Positions 28,260-37,044 of a stretch of DNA of 64,000 nt are shown piece after piece (the stretch's first letter is position 1; each line of letters opens with the position of its first letter). Under the pieces are notes generated by a model. The model ran no database searches. It was not told the DNA's origin and saw only the letters and a list, made by a program, of their open reading frames with translations. Location of the stretch: NCBI RefSeq assembly GCF_018598185.1, contig NZ_JAHESC010000013.1, positions 87,166-151,165 on the forward strand. The letters are read 5' to 3'. The translations under genes and the position numbers were made by a program. Origin of the DNA: Dawidia soli. Its GTDB lineage: Bacteria; Bacteroidota; Bacteroidia; Cytophagales; Cyclobacteriaceae.

Positions 28260-30056
28260 TCACGCACACACAACCTCCAACCTCCTCACCAATTCCCCGA
28301 TCTCCACCTCACACCGCGTCAGCTGCTCATTAAAAACTCCCGCCTCCACGGTAATCCCCTCGCTCATCTCCCGGTAATACCCGATCCCCTTCAAAAGGTT
28401 CTGACTGAAATGCAGCAGGTCCTTCGCGACTTTCCCATCCATCTCCGTCAACGCCAATACCTGTTCCTCCAGGTACTTGATATTCAAGAGCAATTCTTTG
28501 ATAAACATATGCGGTCTGTTTTTTATACCGATCAAATCTCCACGGCCATATATATGGTCCGTCATTTCCACCAGCGACGCCACCCGGCTGAAGTAGGCTA
28601 TATTCGGTCCGGGGCACACCGTCACCGCCTCGAGCTTCTTGAACGGCGGCAGCCCGTAACGATGGATCGCCGAATTGCTCAGCCCGATGCACAGGCACTC
28701 CTTGCTGATGACCTCGTGATACCGCTTGATATACTGTTCCTGCGGCAACCCGAGCGAACGCAGCTGTTCGATCTTCTTTTTCTGGTACGCATGCGACGCC
28801 GTACAGATCGGCTCCGTCGTAAACTCCGTGTTCGAGATCAGGTGCTTCTCCGTACACGGACTACCCGGCCGCCCCTGCGTCACGCGCAGTAGTCTTTCCC
28901 GTTGGCCCGACGTTCCCTTCAGGTAATTGAACCGCACCCCCAGCGGCGAAGCATCACTCAGGATCACATCCTCCTCGCGCGCGGCGCCGAGCAGCTGCAA
29001 CGTCTCGTCGTCCACCGTCGTCGCCTCGGGGCACAACAGAAAAGGCGTACCCCAGCCCACGCTCGCCAGCGCATAGTGCGCCGCCAGGAACGTCGCCTCC
29101 TCGCACGTGCCGACACCGCCCTGCGCCGTGATGCGCAGCGGATGCGGGGCATCAAAGACCGGCAAGCCCTTCGCCACCGCGGCCGGTTGATACAACGCAT
29201 GCAGCGACGCCACCAGCTCGGCCCGTTTGGTCTTAAACTCTTCCAGGATCGGCCCCAGCAACGTACCGTCTGTAGCAAACGCGTGGCCGCCGCAGTTGAG
29301 CCCCGATTCGATCCGGAACTCGCTCACCCAGATTCCTTTCTTCGCCAGGTATTTACCCTGCACCAGGGCCGAGCGATAGTCGCTGACCTTGATGATCACC
29401 TCCTTGCCGAACACACCATGATCCAGCGGATGAAACGCCTCCAGCTTTTCCAGGTAGTTGAACAGCCGCGGGTTCAACCCCGCCGAAAAAACCACCGCCG
29501 AGTTTTCCAGTACACTGCTCGCATACCCGCGTAGCGCCGCCAGCGCATCCGATGCATCGGGCAGCACGCTGCCGTCTTTCGCATGGTGATTCCGGTCTAC
29601 CTTCGTCATGATGTTCACATCGATCCGGCCCGGGCGGATCTGGCTGCGCAGGTATTTCTCCAGCGTTTCCTTTTCGCGCCGGTCGACCGACTTTGTCATG
29701 TGCTCATAGATCCCCCGCAGGGGGTTCCCCTCCGGCAGCATTTCGAAATACTTCGAGAGCTCGGAGCCCGTAGTGAACACCGCGCTGCGCAGCTTCCGGA
29801 TCTGCCCGTGCACCAGGTCGTGCACCAGGTTCAGGTAATCGGCGATGCGCCGGGCCCGGTAGTCGGGCTCATGCTGTGTTATCGCGAAGAATGGCCGGCC
29901 GGCCTGCTGGTAATAATGTTTGCGCATGGCTTCGATCAGGTTGTCTTCGATGATCGAGATCACCGAGTCGATGCCATACCGGGCTACCTTCACAGGCGTA
30001 TCGACTGTAAAGGCCAATCCCATTACCGGAATATGAAAGTTGTGTAGTGCTTGCAT
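28260..30056 (-). CDS. Conserved protein of unknown function in the nos/RIC region, possible Cys-ligated oxidoreductase
   Basis: 598 residues, no signal peptide, so cytoplasmic. I do not recognise an assigned family. The central part (LNCGGHAFATDGTLLGPILE; ITAQGGVGTCEEATFLAAHY; VGWGTPFLLCPEATTVDDET) recalls a glycine-rich alpha/beta barrel of FMN-type enzymes such as nitronate monooxygenases. Many cysteines are spread over the second half (SPCTEKHLI, EPICTASHAYQ, KECLCIGLS, VTVCPGPNI), which could bind a metal or iron-sulfur centre. The C-terminus is helical. Divergent from the membrane protein at 30209 with two Crp/Fnr-type operators between them, so it belongs to the same low-oxygen/N-oxide regulon. 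Confidence 0.8.
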   Translation of the reverse strand: MQALHNFHIPVMGLAFTVDTPVKVARYGIDSVISIIEDNLIEAMRKHYYQQAGRPFFAITQHEPDYRARRIADYLNLVHDLVHGQIRKLRSAVFTTGSELSKYFEMLPEGNPLRGIYEHMTKSVDRREKETLEKYLRSQIRPGRIDVNIMTKVDRNHHAKDGSVLPDASDALAALRGYASSVLENSAVVFSAGLNPRLFNYLEKLEAFHPLDHGVFGKEVIIKVSDYRSALVQGKYLAKKGIWVSEFRIESGLNCGGHAFATDGTLLGPILEEFKTKRAELVASLHALYQPAAVAKGLPVFDAPHPLRITAQGGVGTCEEATFLAAHYALASVGWGTPFLLCPEATTVDDETLQLLGAAREEDVILSDASPLGVRFNYLKGTSGQRERLLRVTQGRPGSPCTEKHLISNTEFTTEPICTASHAYQKKKIEQLRSLGLPQEQYIKRYHEVISKECLCIGLSNSAIHRYGLPPFKKLEAVTVCPGPNIAYFSRVASLVEMTDHIYGRGDLIGIKNRPHMFIKELLLNIKYLEEQVLALTEMDGKVAKDLLHFSQNLLKGIGYYREMSEGITVEAGVFNEQLTRCEVEIGELVRRLEVVCA

Positions 30057-30112
30057 GGAGCTTGTTTACATAAAAGAACGCCGAAAGAAACAACGTTCGC
30101 CGGCAACGCGGT

Positions 30113-30126
30113 ATGACCAAAATCAC
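30113..30126. promoter_or_regulatory. Crp/Fnr-type operator (unknown-protein side)
   Basis: ATGACCAAAATCAC, TGA-N6-TCA, 57 bases before the start of the minus-strand gene at 30056. No clear -7 box was found on this side. Confidence 0.65.
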
Positions 30127-30138
30127 AGTCACCGATAC

Positions 30139-30152
30139 CTGACAAAAATCAG
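30139..30152. promoter_or_regulatory. Crp/Fnr-type operator (membrane-protein side)
   Basis: CTGACAAAAATCAG, TGA-N6-TCA, 57 bases before the start at 30209. Its centre is 26 bp from the neighbouring operator, the same spacing as in the nrdJ/RIC divergent promoter. No clear -7 box. Confidence 0.65.
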
Positions 30153-30208
30153 CCGCGCGCCTGATCCTTGCCACACATTCCCCGCCGGCATCGAGCGACC
30201 TTCGTTAC

Positions 30209-31393
30209 ATGAGCTCTCTCTACAAAGTCCCGCTCCTCCTGCTGTTCGTCGGCGCCTGCATGGGCCTGTTCCTGCGGTACCAGCTCATCGCTCCCACGCA
30301 GGCCGTCAACTTCACCTATGTGCTGCACGGACATTCGCACGTCATGTTCCTGGGCTGGGTCTTTAATGTGCTCTACCTCGCGTTCGTATCGCAATTCACC
30401 GCCGGCCAGCGCATCTTCCGCATCCTGTTCTGGATCCTGCAGGTCAGCGTCGCCGGCATGCTGGTCTCCTTTCCGCTGCAGGGCTACGGGCTGTATTCCA
30501 TTGTTTTTACCACGCTGCATACCTTCGGCGCCTATGTCTTTATCGCCTGCTTCCTGTTCCACACGCGCACCCGCTCGTCGCTGGCGATAACGCTGGCCCG
30601 CACCGCCCTGCTGCTTTTTGTCGTATCTTCGTTCGGTCCGTTCTACCTCGGCTACCTCAATGCCACCGGACTTGGACATTCCAATCTATACCGCTTCGCC
30701 ATTTACTTCTATCTGCACTTTCAATACAACGGATTCTTTTTCTTCGGCGTGCTCACGCTGCTCCTCCAGGCCGTCGAGCCTGCCCTCACCCCCGCGGGCC
30801 GCACGCGCGTCCGGCGGGGCATGTATATAGCATGGGGCACCAGTGTACTCACCTATCCGCTCAGCATCCTGTGGGCCTCGCCCGGTATGGGCTATAACAT
30901 CGTGGGGTTTGTCGCCGCCGTCGTGCAAGTCCTCGCGCTGCTTTGTTTCATCACGCCCGTAAAGATCTTCCTATCGCAACTGACCGATCGCAGTGCCCGC
31001 CTGCTCGTGGTGCTGAGCGCCGCTGCCCTGGTGTTTAAGTGTATACTGCAGATCCTTTCCGCCCATCCGGCGCTCGCGCTGTTTGCCAACGAATACCGCG
31101 CCGTCGTGATCGCCTACCTGCACCTGGTCTTGTTGGGATGCATCTCCTTCTTCCTCGTGGGCTGGCTGATCTATAAAGACCTGCTGCCCGCCGGCATCGG
31201 CCGTCCCGTCAAAGCGATGATCATCGGTTTTATCGGTTCGGAGATAGTACTCGGCATCATGCCCTGGTCCGCCGCCGTCTTTCGTGTCGAGCCCATGCTG
31301 CTGCACAAAGGGATCTTCGTGCTCTCGATACCGCTGACCATCGGCATGGCAGGCATCACCTATCGCGGCACGATCGGCACGCGACGCATCTGA
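30209..31393 (+). CDS. Polytopic membrane protein, possibly heme-binding (oxidase subunit I/NnrS-like)
   Basis: 394 residues with about 12 hydrophobic helices. Histidines lie in membrane helices at VLHGHSHVMFLGWVFNVLY, TTLHTFGAYVF, IYFYLHFQYNGFFFFGVL and AYLHLVLLGCISFFLVGW, a pattern that recalls heme-copper oxidase subunit I and NnrS-type proteins. No complete copper-B ligand set could be assigned, so a terminal oxidase or NO reductase activity is not claimed. It lies just before the nos operon and shares the Crp/Fnr-type control of this region; a role in N-oxide or heme metabolism is a guess. Confidence 0.75.
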   Translation: MSSLYKVPLLLLFVGACMGLFLRYQLIAPTQAVNFTYVLHGHSHVMFLGWVFNVLYLAFVSQFTAGQRIFRILFWILQVSVAGMLVSFPLQGYGLYSIVFTTLHTFGAYVFIACFLFHTRTRSSLAITLARTALLLFVVSSFGPFYLGYLNATGLGHSNLYRFAIYFYLHFQYNGFFFFGVLTLLLQAVEPALTPAGRTRVRRGMYIAWGTSVLTYPLSILWASPGMGYNIVGFVAAVVQVLALLCFITPVKIFLSQLTDRSARLLVVLSAAALVFKCILQILSAHPALALFANEYRAVVIAYLHLVLLGCISFFLVGWLIYKDLLPAGIGRPVKAMIIGFIGSEIVLGIMPWSAAVFRVEPMLLHKGIFVLSIPLTIGMAGITYRGTIGTRRI

Positions 31394-31403
31394 TGTAAAT
31401 CAC
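31390..31403. promoter_or_regulatory. Crp/Fnr-type operator 1 of the nos operon
   Basis: CTGATGTAAATCAC, TGA-N6-TCA, overlapping the stop codon of the membrane-protein gene and 23 bp from the second operator. Confidence 0.6.
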
Positions 31404-31412
31404 CCGGCACAT

Positions 31413-31426
31413 ATGATTCGAATCAT
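31413..31426. promoter_or_regulatory. Crp/Fnr-type operator 2 of the nos operon
   Basis: ATGATTCGAATCAT, a perfect 14-bp palindrome. Its centre is 33 bp before the centre of the -7-like box at 31449-31456. Confidence 0.75.
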
Positions 31427-31448
31427 ACGGAAACAACAGCCCCCGAAA

Positions 31449-31456
31449 TACTTTAG
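31449..31456 (+). promoter_or_regulatory. -7-like promoter box of the nos operon
   Basis: TACTTTAG, one mismatch from TAnnTTTG, at the same distance from the operator as in the other promoters of the regulon; 50 bases before the cytochrome start at 31506. Confidence 0.55.
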
Positions 31457-31505
31457 TATCCGAATAAAGGGCCAAACCATTATTCAACTATACAACCAAA
31501 ATACT

Positions 31506-31976
31506 ATGAAAAAGGTAATTCCAGTTCTCGTCGTCAGCCTGCTGGCGGCGGCCTGCGCACCCGACAAACCGAAGCAGCAGGAAAAAGATGCGTACGACAG
31601 CTACGAAACCGCCGAGCCGCTCAAGAACGATCACGACGGCAAGGGCATCGGTCAGGTCAAAGACGTCACGCTCAACACACCCCTCGAGCAAGAGCGGGTC
31701 GGTCGCGGCAAAGCCATCTATGAAATGAAGTGCTCGGCCTGCCACCAGCTCACCGACCAGCGCGTCGTCGGCCCGGGCTGGAAGGATGTCACCACCCGCC
31801 GCAAACCCGAGTGGATCATGAACATGGTCACCAACGTAGACGTCATGCTCGACCAGGACGCCGAAGCGCAAAAGCTGCTGGAGCTCTGCTTAACGCGCAT
31901 GCCCAACCAGAACGTCAGCATCGGCGATGCCCGCGACATACTCGAGTTCATGCGCCAGAACGACGGAGAAAAATAA
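31506..31976 (+). CDS. c-type cytochrome lipoprotein of the nos operon
   Basis: About 156 residues from Met 31506 (MKKVIPVLVVSLLAAACAPD; lipobox AAAC). One heme c site CSACH lies near residue 76, with a likely axial Met further on (LTRMPNQNV). An acidic/charged linker follows the lipid anchor. In Bacteroidota nos operons such a cytochrome is usually encoded just before nosZ and is taken to pass electrons to it in the periplasm. The gene is 24 bases upstream of nosZ. Confidence 0.9.
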   Translation: MKKVIPVLVVSLLAAACAPDKPKQQEKDAYDSYETAEPLKNDHDGKGIGQVKDVTLNTPLEQERVGRGKAIYEMKCSACHQLTDQRVVGPGWKDVTTRRKPEWIMNMVTNVDVMLDQDAEAQKLLELCLTRMPNQNVSIGDARDILEFMRQNDGEK

Positions 31977-32000
31977 CACGTAACGCCACACTATACTTCC

Positions 32001-33986
32001 ATGAAAACAATCAATCGAGTTCTATTCGGAATGCTGGCCGTCGCGGCCGCGTTCTCCGCGCAACGCTGTAAACCTTCCGGCCCCGAGCAAGCCCTCACCG
32101 GCGACGCGGCCAGCAAGGTATACGTTGCGCCCGGTAAATACGACGAGTTCTACAACGTCGTCTCCGGAGGCTTCAACGGCCAGATCGGCATCTACGGATT
32201 GCCCTCGGGCCGTCTCTTCAAAATTATACCGGTGTTCTCCACCTTTCCCGAAAACGGCTACGGCTACAGCGAAGAAAGCAAGCCCATGCTCAACACCTCG
32301 CACGGCTTTGTGCCGTGGGACGACCTGCACCACATCGCCCTGTCCACCACGCAAGGCGAGCACGACGGCCGCTGGGCCTTCGCCAACGGTAACAATACGC
32401 CGCGCGTGGCCCGCATCGACCTGCGCACCTTCAAGACCGCCGAGATCCTCGAGCTGCCCAACAGCGGCGGCAACCATTCCTCGCCGTTCATTACCGAAAA
32501 CACCGAGTACGTCGTGGCCGGCACGCGCTTCAGCGTGCCGATGGGCGACAATACCGACGTGCCCATCAGCTCGTATAAAAAGAACTTCCGCGGCACCGTC
32601 AGCTTCATCAAGGTCGATACCTCCGGCCGCATGAACATCGCCTTCCAGCTCGTCACGCCCGGTGTCAACTTCGACCTGGCCCGCGCCGGCAAAGGCCCTT
32701 CCCACGGCTGGTTCTTCTTCTCCTGCTATAACACCGAGCAGGCCTATACCCTGCTGGAAGTGAACGCCTCCCAGAAAGACAAGGACTTCATCATGGCCGT
32801 CAACTGGAAGAAAGCCGAAGAATACCTGAAGGCCGGAAAAGGGAAAACCGTCAAGGCTGAATATGCCCACAACACGCTGGACGAGTCTACACACACTGCC
32901 ACCTCGGAGATTCTCCGGGAAGTACTGCAGCTCGACCCGCTGGAGCTCAAGGACATCATATACTTCATACCCTGTCCCAAGTCACCCCACGGCTGCGACG
33001 TAGACCCTACCGGTGAATACATCATCGGCAGCGGCAAGCTGGCCGCCCTCATCCCCGTGTTCTCGTTTGCCAAGGTCCAGGAGGCCATCGCCAAACAGGA
33101 CTTCGAAGGCGACTTTGCCGGCATCCCCGTCATCAAGTACGAGTCCGCCCTCTACGGCGAAGTGCAGAAACCCGGCCTGGGCCCGTTGCACACCGAGTTC
33201 GACGGCAAAGGCAATGCCTATACCTCTATGTTCGTATCGTCGGAGATCGTCAAGTGGAATATCAAAGACCTGGCCGTCATCGACCGTGTACCGACCTATT
33301 ATTCCATCGGCCACCTCTCGGTGCCCGGAGGTCCTACCCGCAAGCCGCATGGCAAGTATGTAGTCGCCTATAACAAGATCACCAAAGACCGCTACCTGCC
33401 CACCGGGCCGGAGCTTACGCAGTCCGCGCAGCTGTACGACATCAGCGGCGAAAAGATGAAGCTCATCCTCGACTTCCCTACCACGGGCGAGCCACACTAC
33501 GCCGAGGCCATCCCGGCCGGCCTCATTACGCCCAGGTCGGTCAAGATCTTCAAACTGGAAGAGAACAAGCACCCCTATGCCGCCCTGGGCGAAGCCAAGA
33601 CAAAGGTCGAGCGCAAAGGCAACGAGGTGCACGTATACATGACGGCCATCCGCTCACACCTCACGCCCGACAACATCGAGGGCATCAAACAAGGCGACGA
33701 TGTATACTTCCACGTCACCAACCTCGAGCAGGACTGGGATGTGCCGCACGGCTTCGCTGTCAAAGGCGCGCTGAACGCGGAGATCCTCATCATGCCCGGC
33801 GAAACCCAAACGTTGAAATGGAAGGCCGACAAAGTCGGAATATTCCCCTACTACTGCACCGACTTCTGCTCGGCCCTGCACCAGGAAATGCAGGGGTACG
33901 CACGCGTATCCGCGCCCGGCAACAACGTACCGTTAAAATATTCCACCGGCAAAATCGAAGATCAGACCAGCGGCGCAGCCCAGTAG
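32001..33986 (+). CDS. nosZ: Nitrous oxide reductase, Sec-dependent (clade II)
   Basis: 661 residues. Reduces N2O to N2 in the periplasm. The N-terminus is an ordinary Sec-type signal (MKTINRVLFGMLAVAAAFSA) without twin arginines, the mark of clade II NosZ. The seven-bladed propeller holds the catalytic CuZ histidines (DDLHHIALS, GGNHSSPF, PSHGWFFFS, SPHGCDVDP, GPLHTEFD, KPHGKYVV). The C-terminal cupredoxin domain carries CuA ligands at CTDFCSALHQEM (about residues 618-629). No nir or nor genes are seen here, so the organism may reduce N2O made elsewhere; genes outside the window could change that. Confidence 0.97.
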   Translation: MKTINRVLFGMLAVAAAFSAQRCKPSGPEQALTGDAASKVYVAPGKYDEFYNVVSGGFNGQIGIYGLPSGRLFKIIPVFSTFPENGYGYSEESKPMLNTSHGFVPWDDLHHIALSTTQGEHDGRWAFANGNNTPRVARIDLRTFKTAEILELPNSGGNHSSPFITENTEYVVAGTRFSVPMGDNTDVPISSYKKNFRGTVSFIKVDTSGRMNIAFQLVTPGVNFDLARAGKGPSHGWFFFSCYNTEQAYTLLEVNASQKDKDFIMAVNWKKAEEYLKAGKGKTVKAEYAHNTLDESTHTATSEILREVLQLDPLELKDIIYFIPCPKSPHGCDVDPTGEYIIGSGKLAALIPVFSFAKVQEAIAKQDFEGDFAGIPVIKYESALYGEVQKPGLGPLHTEFDGKGNAYTSMFVSSEIVKWNIKDLAVIDRVPTYYSIGHLSVPGGPTRKPHGKYVVAYNKITKDRYLPTGPELTQSAQLYDISGEKMKLILDFPTTGEPHYAEAIPAGLITPRSVKIFKLEENKHPYAALGEAKTKVERKGNEVHVYMTAIRSHLTPDNIEGIKQGDDVYFHVTNLEQDWDVPHGFAVKGALNAEILIMPGETQTLKWKADKVGIFPYYCTDFCSALHQEMQGYARVSAPGNNVPLKYSTGKIEDQTSGAAQ

Positions 33987-34070
33987 CAAAGCATCATAGT
34001 TTGAAGGTTGAAGGCCCCTGTTCCCATCGATAGCTATCGGGGGAACGGGGCCTCATTTAAACACAGAGAT

Positions 34071-35096
34071 ATGAAGACGTTAAATCCCTTTTCCAGGATC
34101 GCCCTGGTCCTCTCGGCCGGCATGCTGCTGGCCGCCTACTACGTGCCGCTCTGGCAGATCCTGATGTGGGCGCCGCAATACCCCGAGGGCCTCGAAATGA
34201 AGATCTGGATCGACAACATCACCGGCGACGTAAAGATCATCAGCGCCCTCAACCACTACATCGGCATGAAACACATCGAGGTGAGCATGTTTCCCGAGTT
34301 CGGCTATATGAAATACATCGTCGCCGCCGTCATCGGCGCCGGCCTGCTCGCGGCCGTCATCAACAAACGAAGCGCCCTCGTCGGCTATGCCCTGCTGCTG
34401 CTCGGCTGCGGCGTGGCCGCCCTGGTAGACTTTTACCTCTGGGGGTATAACTATGGCCACAACCTGGACCCTACCGCGCCCATCGTCGTGCCCGGCATGT
34501 CCTACCAGCCGCCGCTGCTCGGCACCAGGCAGCTCCTCAACTTCACCGCCTTCTCCGGACCGGCCACCGGCGGGTGGATCTTTTTTGCCTCCGCCCTGCT
34601 GGCCTTTGCCGCCGTCGCGCGCGAAGTGTGCCCGCTCCGTTGGCAAACGCACCGCATCACCGCTACCCCTGTCGCCGCCCTGCTGCTCAGCTTCGCCCTG
34701 GCATCGTGCACCGTCGGTCCCGCGCCGATCCAATACGGCACGGACGCCTGCCACCATTGCAAAATGACGCTGATGGACCCGAAGTTCGGCGCCGAGATCG
34801 TGACCCGCAAAGGCAAAGTATATATCTTCGACGACACCGGCTGCCTGGTCTCGTTCTTACACGCCGGCGAGGTCAAACCCGCCGACATCGCCCACACCCT
34901 CATCACCGACTTTACCACCGGCACCCTGGTCGATGCCGCGGCGGCCTTTTACCTGCAGGCCGACGCCGTCGGCAGTCCCATGGCCAGCAACCTCGCCGCC
35001 TTCGCCCACCGCGCCGACCGCGACGCCTTCCAGAAGACCTGGCACGGCGCCTTCCTTACCTGGCAACAGGTCACCACCCAAGCCGCCCATCCATGA
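34071..35096 (+). CDS. nosL: NosL copper chaperone fused to an N-terminal membrane domain
   Basis: 341 residues from Met 34071; the frame upstream is not convincing. Residues 1-200 hold four to five membrane helices (FSRIALVLSAGMLLAAYYV; YIVAAVIGAGLLAAVI; YALLLLGCGVAALVDFYLW; GWIFFASALLAFAAV). A lipobox-like LASC leads into a NosL domain of about 130 residues with the metal motif DACHHCKMTLMD and YIFDDTGCLVSFL. NosL delivers Cu(I) to NosZ. The fused membrane part replaces the usual lipid anchor. The stop overlaps the start of nosD (ATGA), so the two are coupled. Confidence 0.92.
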   Translation: MKTLNPFSRIALVLSAGMLLAAYYVPLWQILMWAPQYPEGLEMKIWIDNITGDVKIISALNHYIGMKHIEVSMFPEFGYMKYIVAAVIGAGLLAAVINKRSALVGYALLLLGCGVAALVDFYLWGYNYGHNLDPTAPIVVPGMSYQPPLLGTRQLLNFTAFSGPATGGWIFFASALLAFAAVAREVCPLRWQTHRITATPVAALLLSFALASCTVGPAPIQYGTDACHHCKMTLMDPKFGAEIVTRKGKVYIFDDTGCLVSFLHAGEVKPADIAHTLITDFTTGTLVDAAAAFYLQADAVGSPMASNLAAFAHRADRDAFQKTWHGAFLTWQQVTTQAAHP

Positions 35097-36325
35097 GACT
35101 GATCCTGCTGCTATATTTACTACCGGTACTCCCGCTGCTGGGCCGCACGGTAACCGTCAGCAAGACCGGCCCGCTCACCAGCCTGAAGCAAGCCGTAGCA
35201 CAGGCACAGCCGGGCGATACCATCCGCGTGCAGGCCGGCACCTATGCGGAAGGCAACATCGTCATCGAAAAATCACTCGTGCTGCTCGGCGAGCACTACC
35301 CCGTGCTCGACGGCCGGCATAAAGATGAGCTGCTCACCGTGCACGCCCGGAACGTCATCATCCAGGGCTTCCGCTTTGTGCACACCGGCATCTCCAGCAT
35401 CCACGACCTGGCCGGCGTCAGGATCCTCGACTCCGAGGCCGTCCGCATTCGCGGAAACCAGTTCGATGACACCTTCTTCGGCATCCACATCTCCAACTCC
35501 TCCCACTGCCGCATCGAAGACAACACCCTGCACGCGCAGGTTCGGGTCGAGCACCAGGTCGGCAACGGTATCCACCTCTGGAAATGCCAGCACATGACCC
35601 TGCACAACAACCGCGTGCACGGCCACCGCGACGGCATCTACTTCGAGTTTGTCACCAACTCGCTGATCACCGAAAATTACAGTGAAGGCAACCTGCGCTA
35701 CGGCCTGCACTTCATGTTCTCCCACAACAACGAGTACCGCCGCAACACCTTCGAGAACAACGGCGCCGGCGTGGCCGTCATGTATACCTATGGCGTGAAG
35801 ATGCTCGACAACACCTTCGCGCACAACTGGGGTTCGTCCGCCTACGGCTTGCTGCTCAAAGACATCCGCGACAGCGAAGTACATCACAACCGGTTCATCC
35901 AAAACAGCGTCGGCATTTTTATGGAAGGCTCCAGCCGCATCCGGTTCACCCAAAACGAATTCGACGGCAACGGCTACGCCGTACGCCTCCAGGCCAGCTG
36001 CGACGACAATACCTTTCAGCAAAACAACTTCCAGGCAAACACCTTCGACCTGGCCACCAACGGCACGCTGGTGCTCAACCACGTCGACGGCAACTACTGG
36101 GACAAATACCAGGGCTACGACCTGGACAAAGACCACATCGGCGACGTGCCCTTTCACCCCGTCAGCATGTACTCCATGGTCGTCGAGCAAATGCCCGCGG
36201 CCGTGCTGCTGTGGCGCAGCTTCCTGGTGCTGCTCATGGACAACGCCGAAAAGGCCATCCCCGCCATCACGCCCGAAAACCTGAAAGACAACTCACCCGC
36301 TATGACACCGCATGATCTCCATTAA
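35093..36325 (+). CDS. nosD: NosD periplasmic copper-processing protein
   Basis: 410 residues from the ATG at 35093, overlapping the nosL stop by four bases. A longer upstream frame runs through nosL and is not real. After a signal peptide (MRLILLLYLLPVLPLLG) come right-handed beta-helix (CASH/NosD) repeats, seen as spaced NxIxxGFRFxHTG, NSSHCRIEDNTL, NNEYRRNTFENNG and SEVHHNRFIQN turns. NosD works with the NosFY transporter in making or repairing the CuZ centre of NosZ. Its C-terminal 14 bases overlap nosF. Confidence 0.94.
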   Translation: MRLILLLYLLPVLPLLGRTVTVSKTGPLTSLKQAVAQAQPGDTIRVQAGTYAEGNIVIEKSLVLLGEHYPVLDGRHKDELLTVHARNVIIQGFRFVHTGISSIHDLAGVRILDSEAVRIRGNQFDDTFFGIHISNSSHCRIEDNTLHAQVRVEHQVGNGIHLWKCQHMTLHNNRVHGHRDGIYFEFVTNSLITENYSEGNLRYGLHFMFSHNNEYRRNTFENNGAGVAVMYTYGVKMLDNTFAHNWGSSAYGLLLKDIRDSEVHHNRFIQNSVGIFMEGSSRIRFTQNEFDGNGYAVRLQASCDDNTFQQNNFQANTFDLATNGTLVLNHVDGNYWDKYQGYDLDKDHIGDVPFHPVSMYSMVVEQMPAAVLLWRSFLVLLMDNAEKAIPAITPENLKDNSPAMTPHDLH

Positions 36326-37040
36326 GAACGTACGCAAAACCTTTGGCAAGCTCACCGTGCTCGACGGCATCGACCTCACGCTCACCGCCGGCCGCTCCTA
36401 TGCGCTGGTGGGGCCCAACGGCTCGGGCAAGACCACGCTCATCAAAAGCATCCTGGGCATGGTGCTGCCCAGCGCCGGGGATATATACTTCGACGGCACC
36501 TCCATCGCGCGCCACTGGCAGTACCGCGAAAAGATCGGCTACATGCCGCAGATCGGCCGCTACCCCGAAAATATGACCATCGGCCAGATCGTCGACATGA
36601 TGAAGAACATCCGCACCGGCGCCCACACACCCGACGAAGAGCTCATCGAAAAGTTCAAACTCGCCGGCATGTACAGCAAACGCATGCACACCCTATCGGG
36701 CGGCACACGCCAGAAAGTAAGCGCGGCGCTGGCCTTTCTCTTCCGCCCCCCCGTCCTGATCCTCGACGAGCCCACGGCCGGGCTGGACCCCGTGTCCGTC
36801 GAGGTGCTGAAAGAAAAGATCCTCGCCGAGAAAGAGAACGGCAAGCTCGTCATCGTCACTTCGCACATCCTCAGCGACCTCGACGAGCTCACCACCGACC
36901 TGGTATACCTGTTCGAAGGCCGCATCCATTTCAACGACACGATCGCCGCCCTCAAAGCCGACACGCAGGAGCCCCGGCTGGGCCGCGCCGTCGCCACCAT
37001 GATCCGCCAAAAACAATTACAGGAACCCGTTCAACATTAA
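36312..37040 (+). CDS. nosF: NosF ABC transporter ATPase
   Basis: 242 residues. Walker A GPNGSGKTT near residue 36, signature LSGGTRQKVS near 128, Walker B VLILDEPTAGLDP near 148 and the H-loop TSHIL near 180. Energises the NosDFY system for CuZ assembly; the exact cargo (a sulfur compound is often proposed) is not fixed. Overlaps nosD and is followed 4 bases later by nosY. Confidence 0.94.
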   Translation: MISIKNVRKTFGKLTVLDGIDLTLTAGRSYALVGPNGSGKTTLIKSILGMVLPSAGDIYFDGTSIARHWQYREKIGYMPQIGRYPENMTIGQIVDMMKNIRTGAHTPDEELIEKFKLAGMYSKRMHTLSGGTRQKVSAALAFLFRPPVLILDEPTAGLDPVSVEVLKEKILAEKENGKLVIVTSHILSDLDELTTDLVYLFEGRIHFNDTIAALKADTQEPRLGRAVATMIRQKQLQEPVQH

Positions 37041-37044
37041 GCCT

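Noticed and set aside
34574..35092. N-terminal extension of the nosD frame
   Set aside because: It runs through nosL in another frame and lacks sense; the real nosD start with a signal peptide is at 35093.
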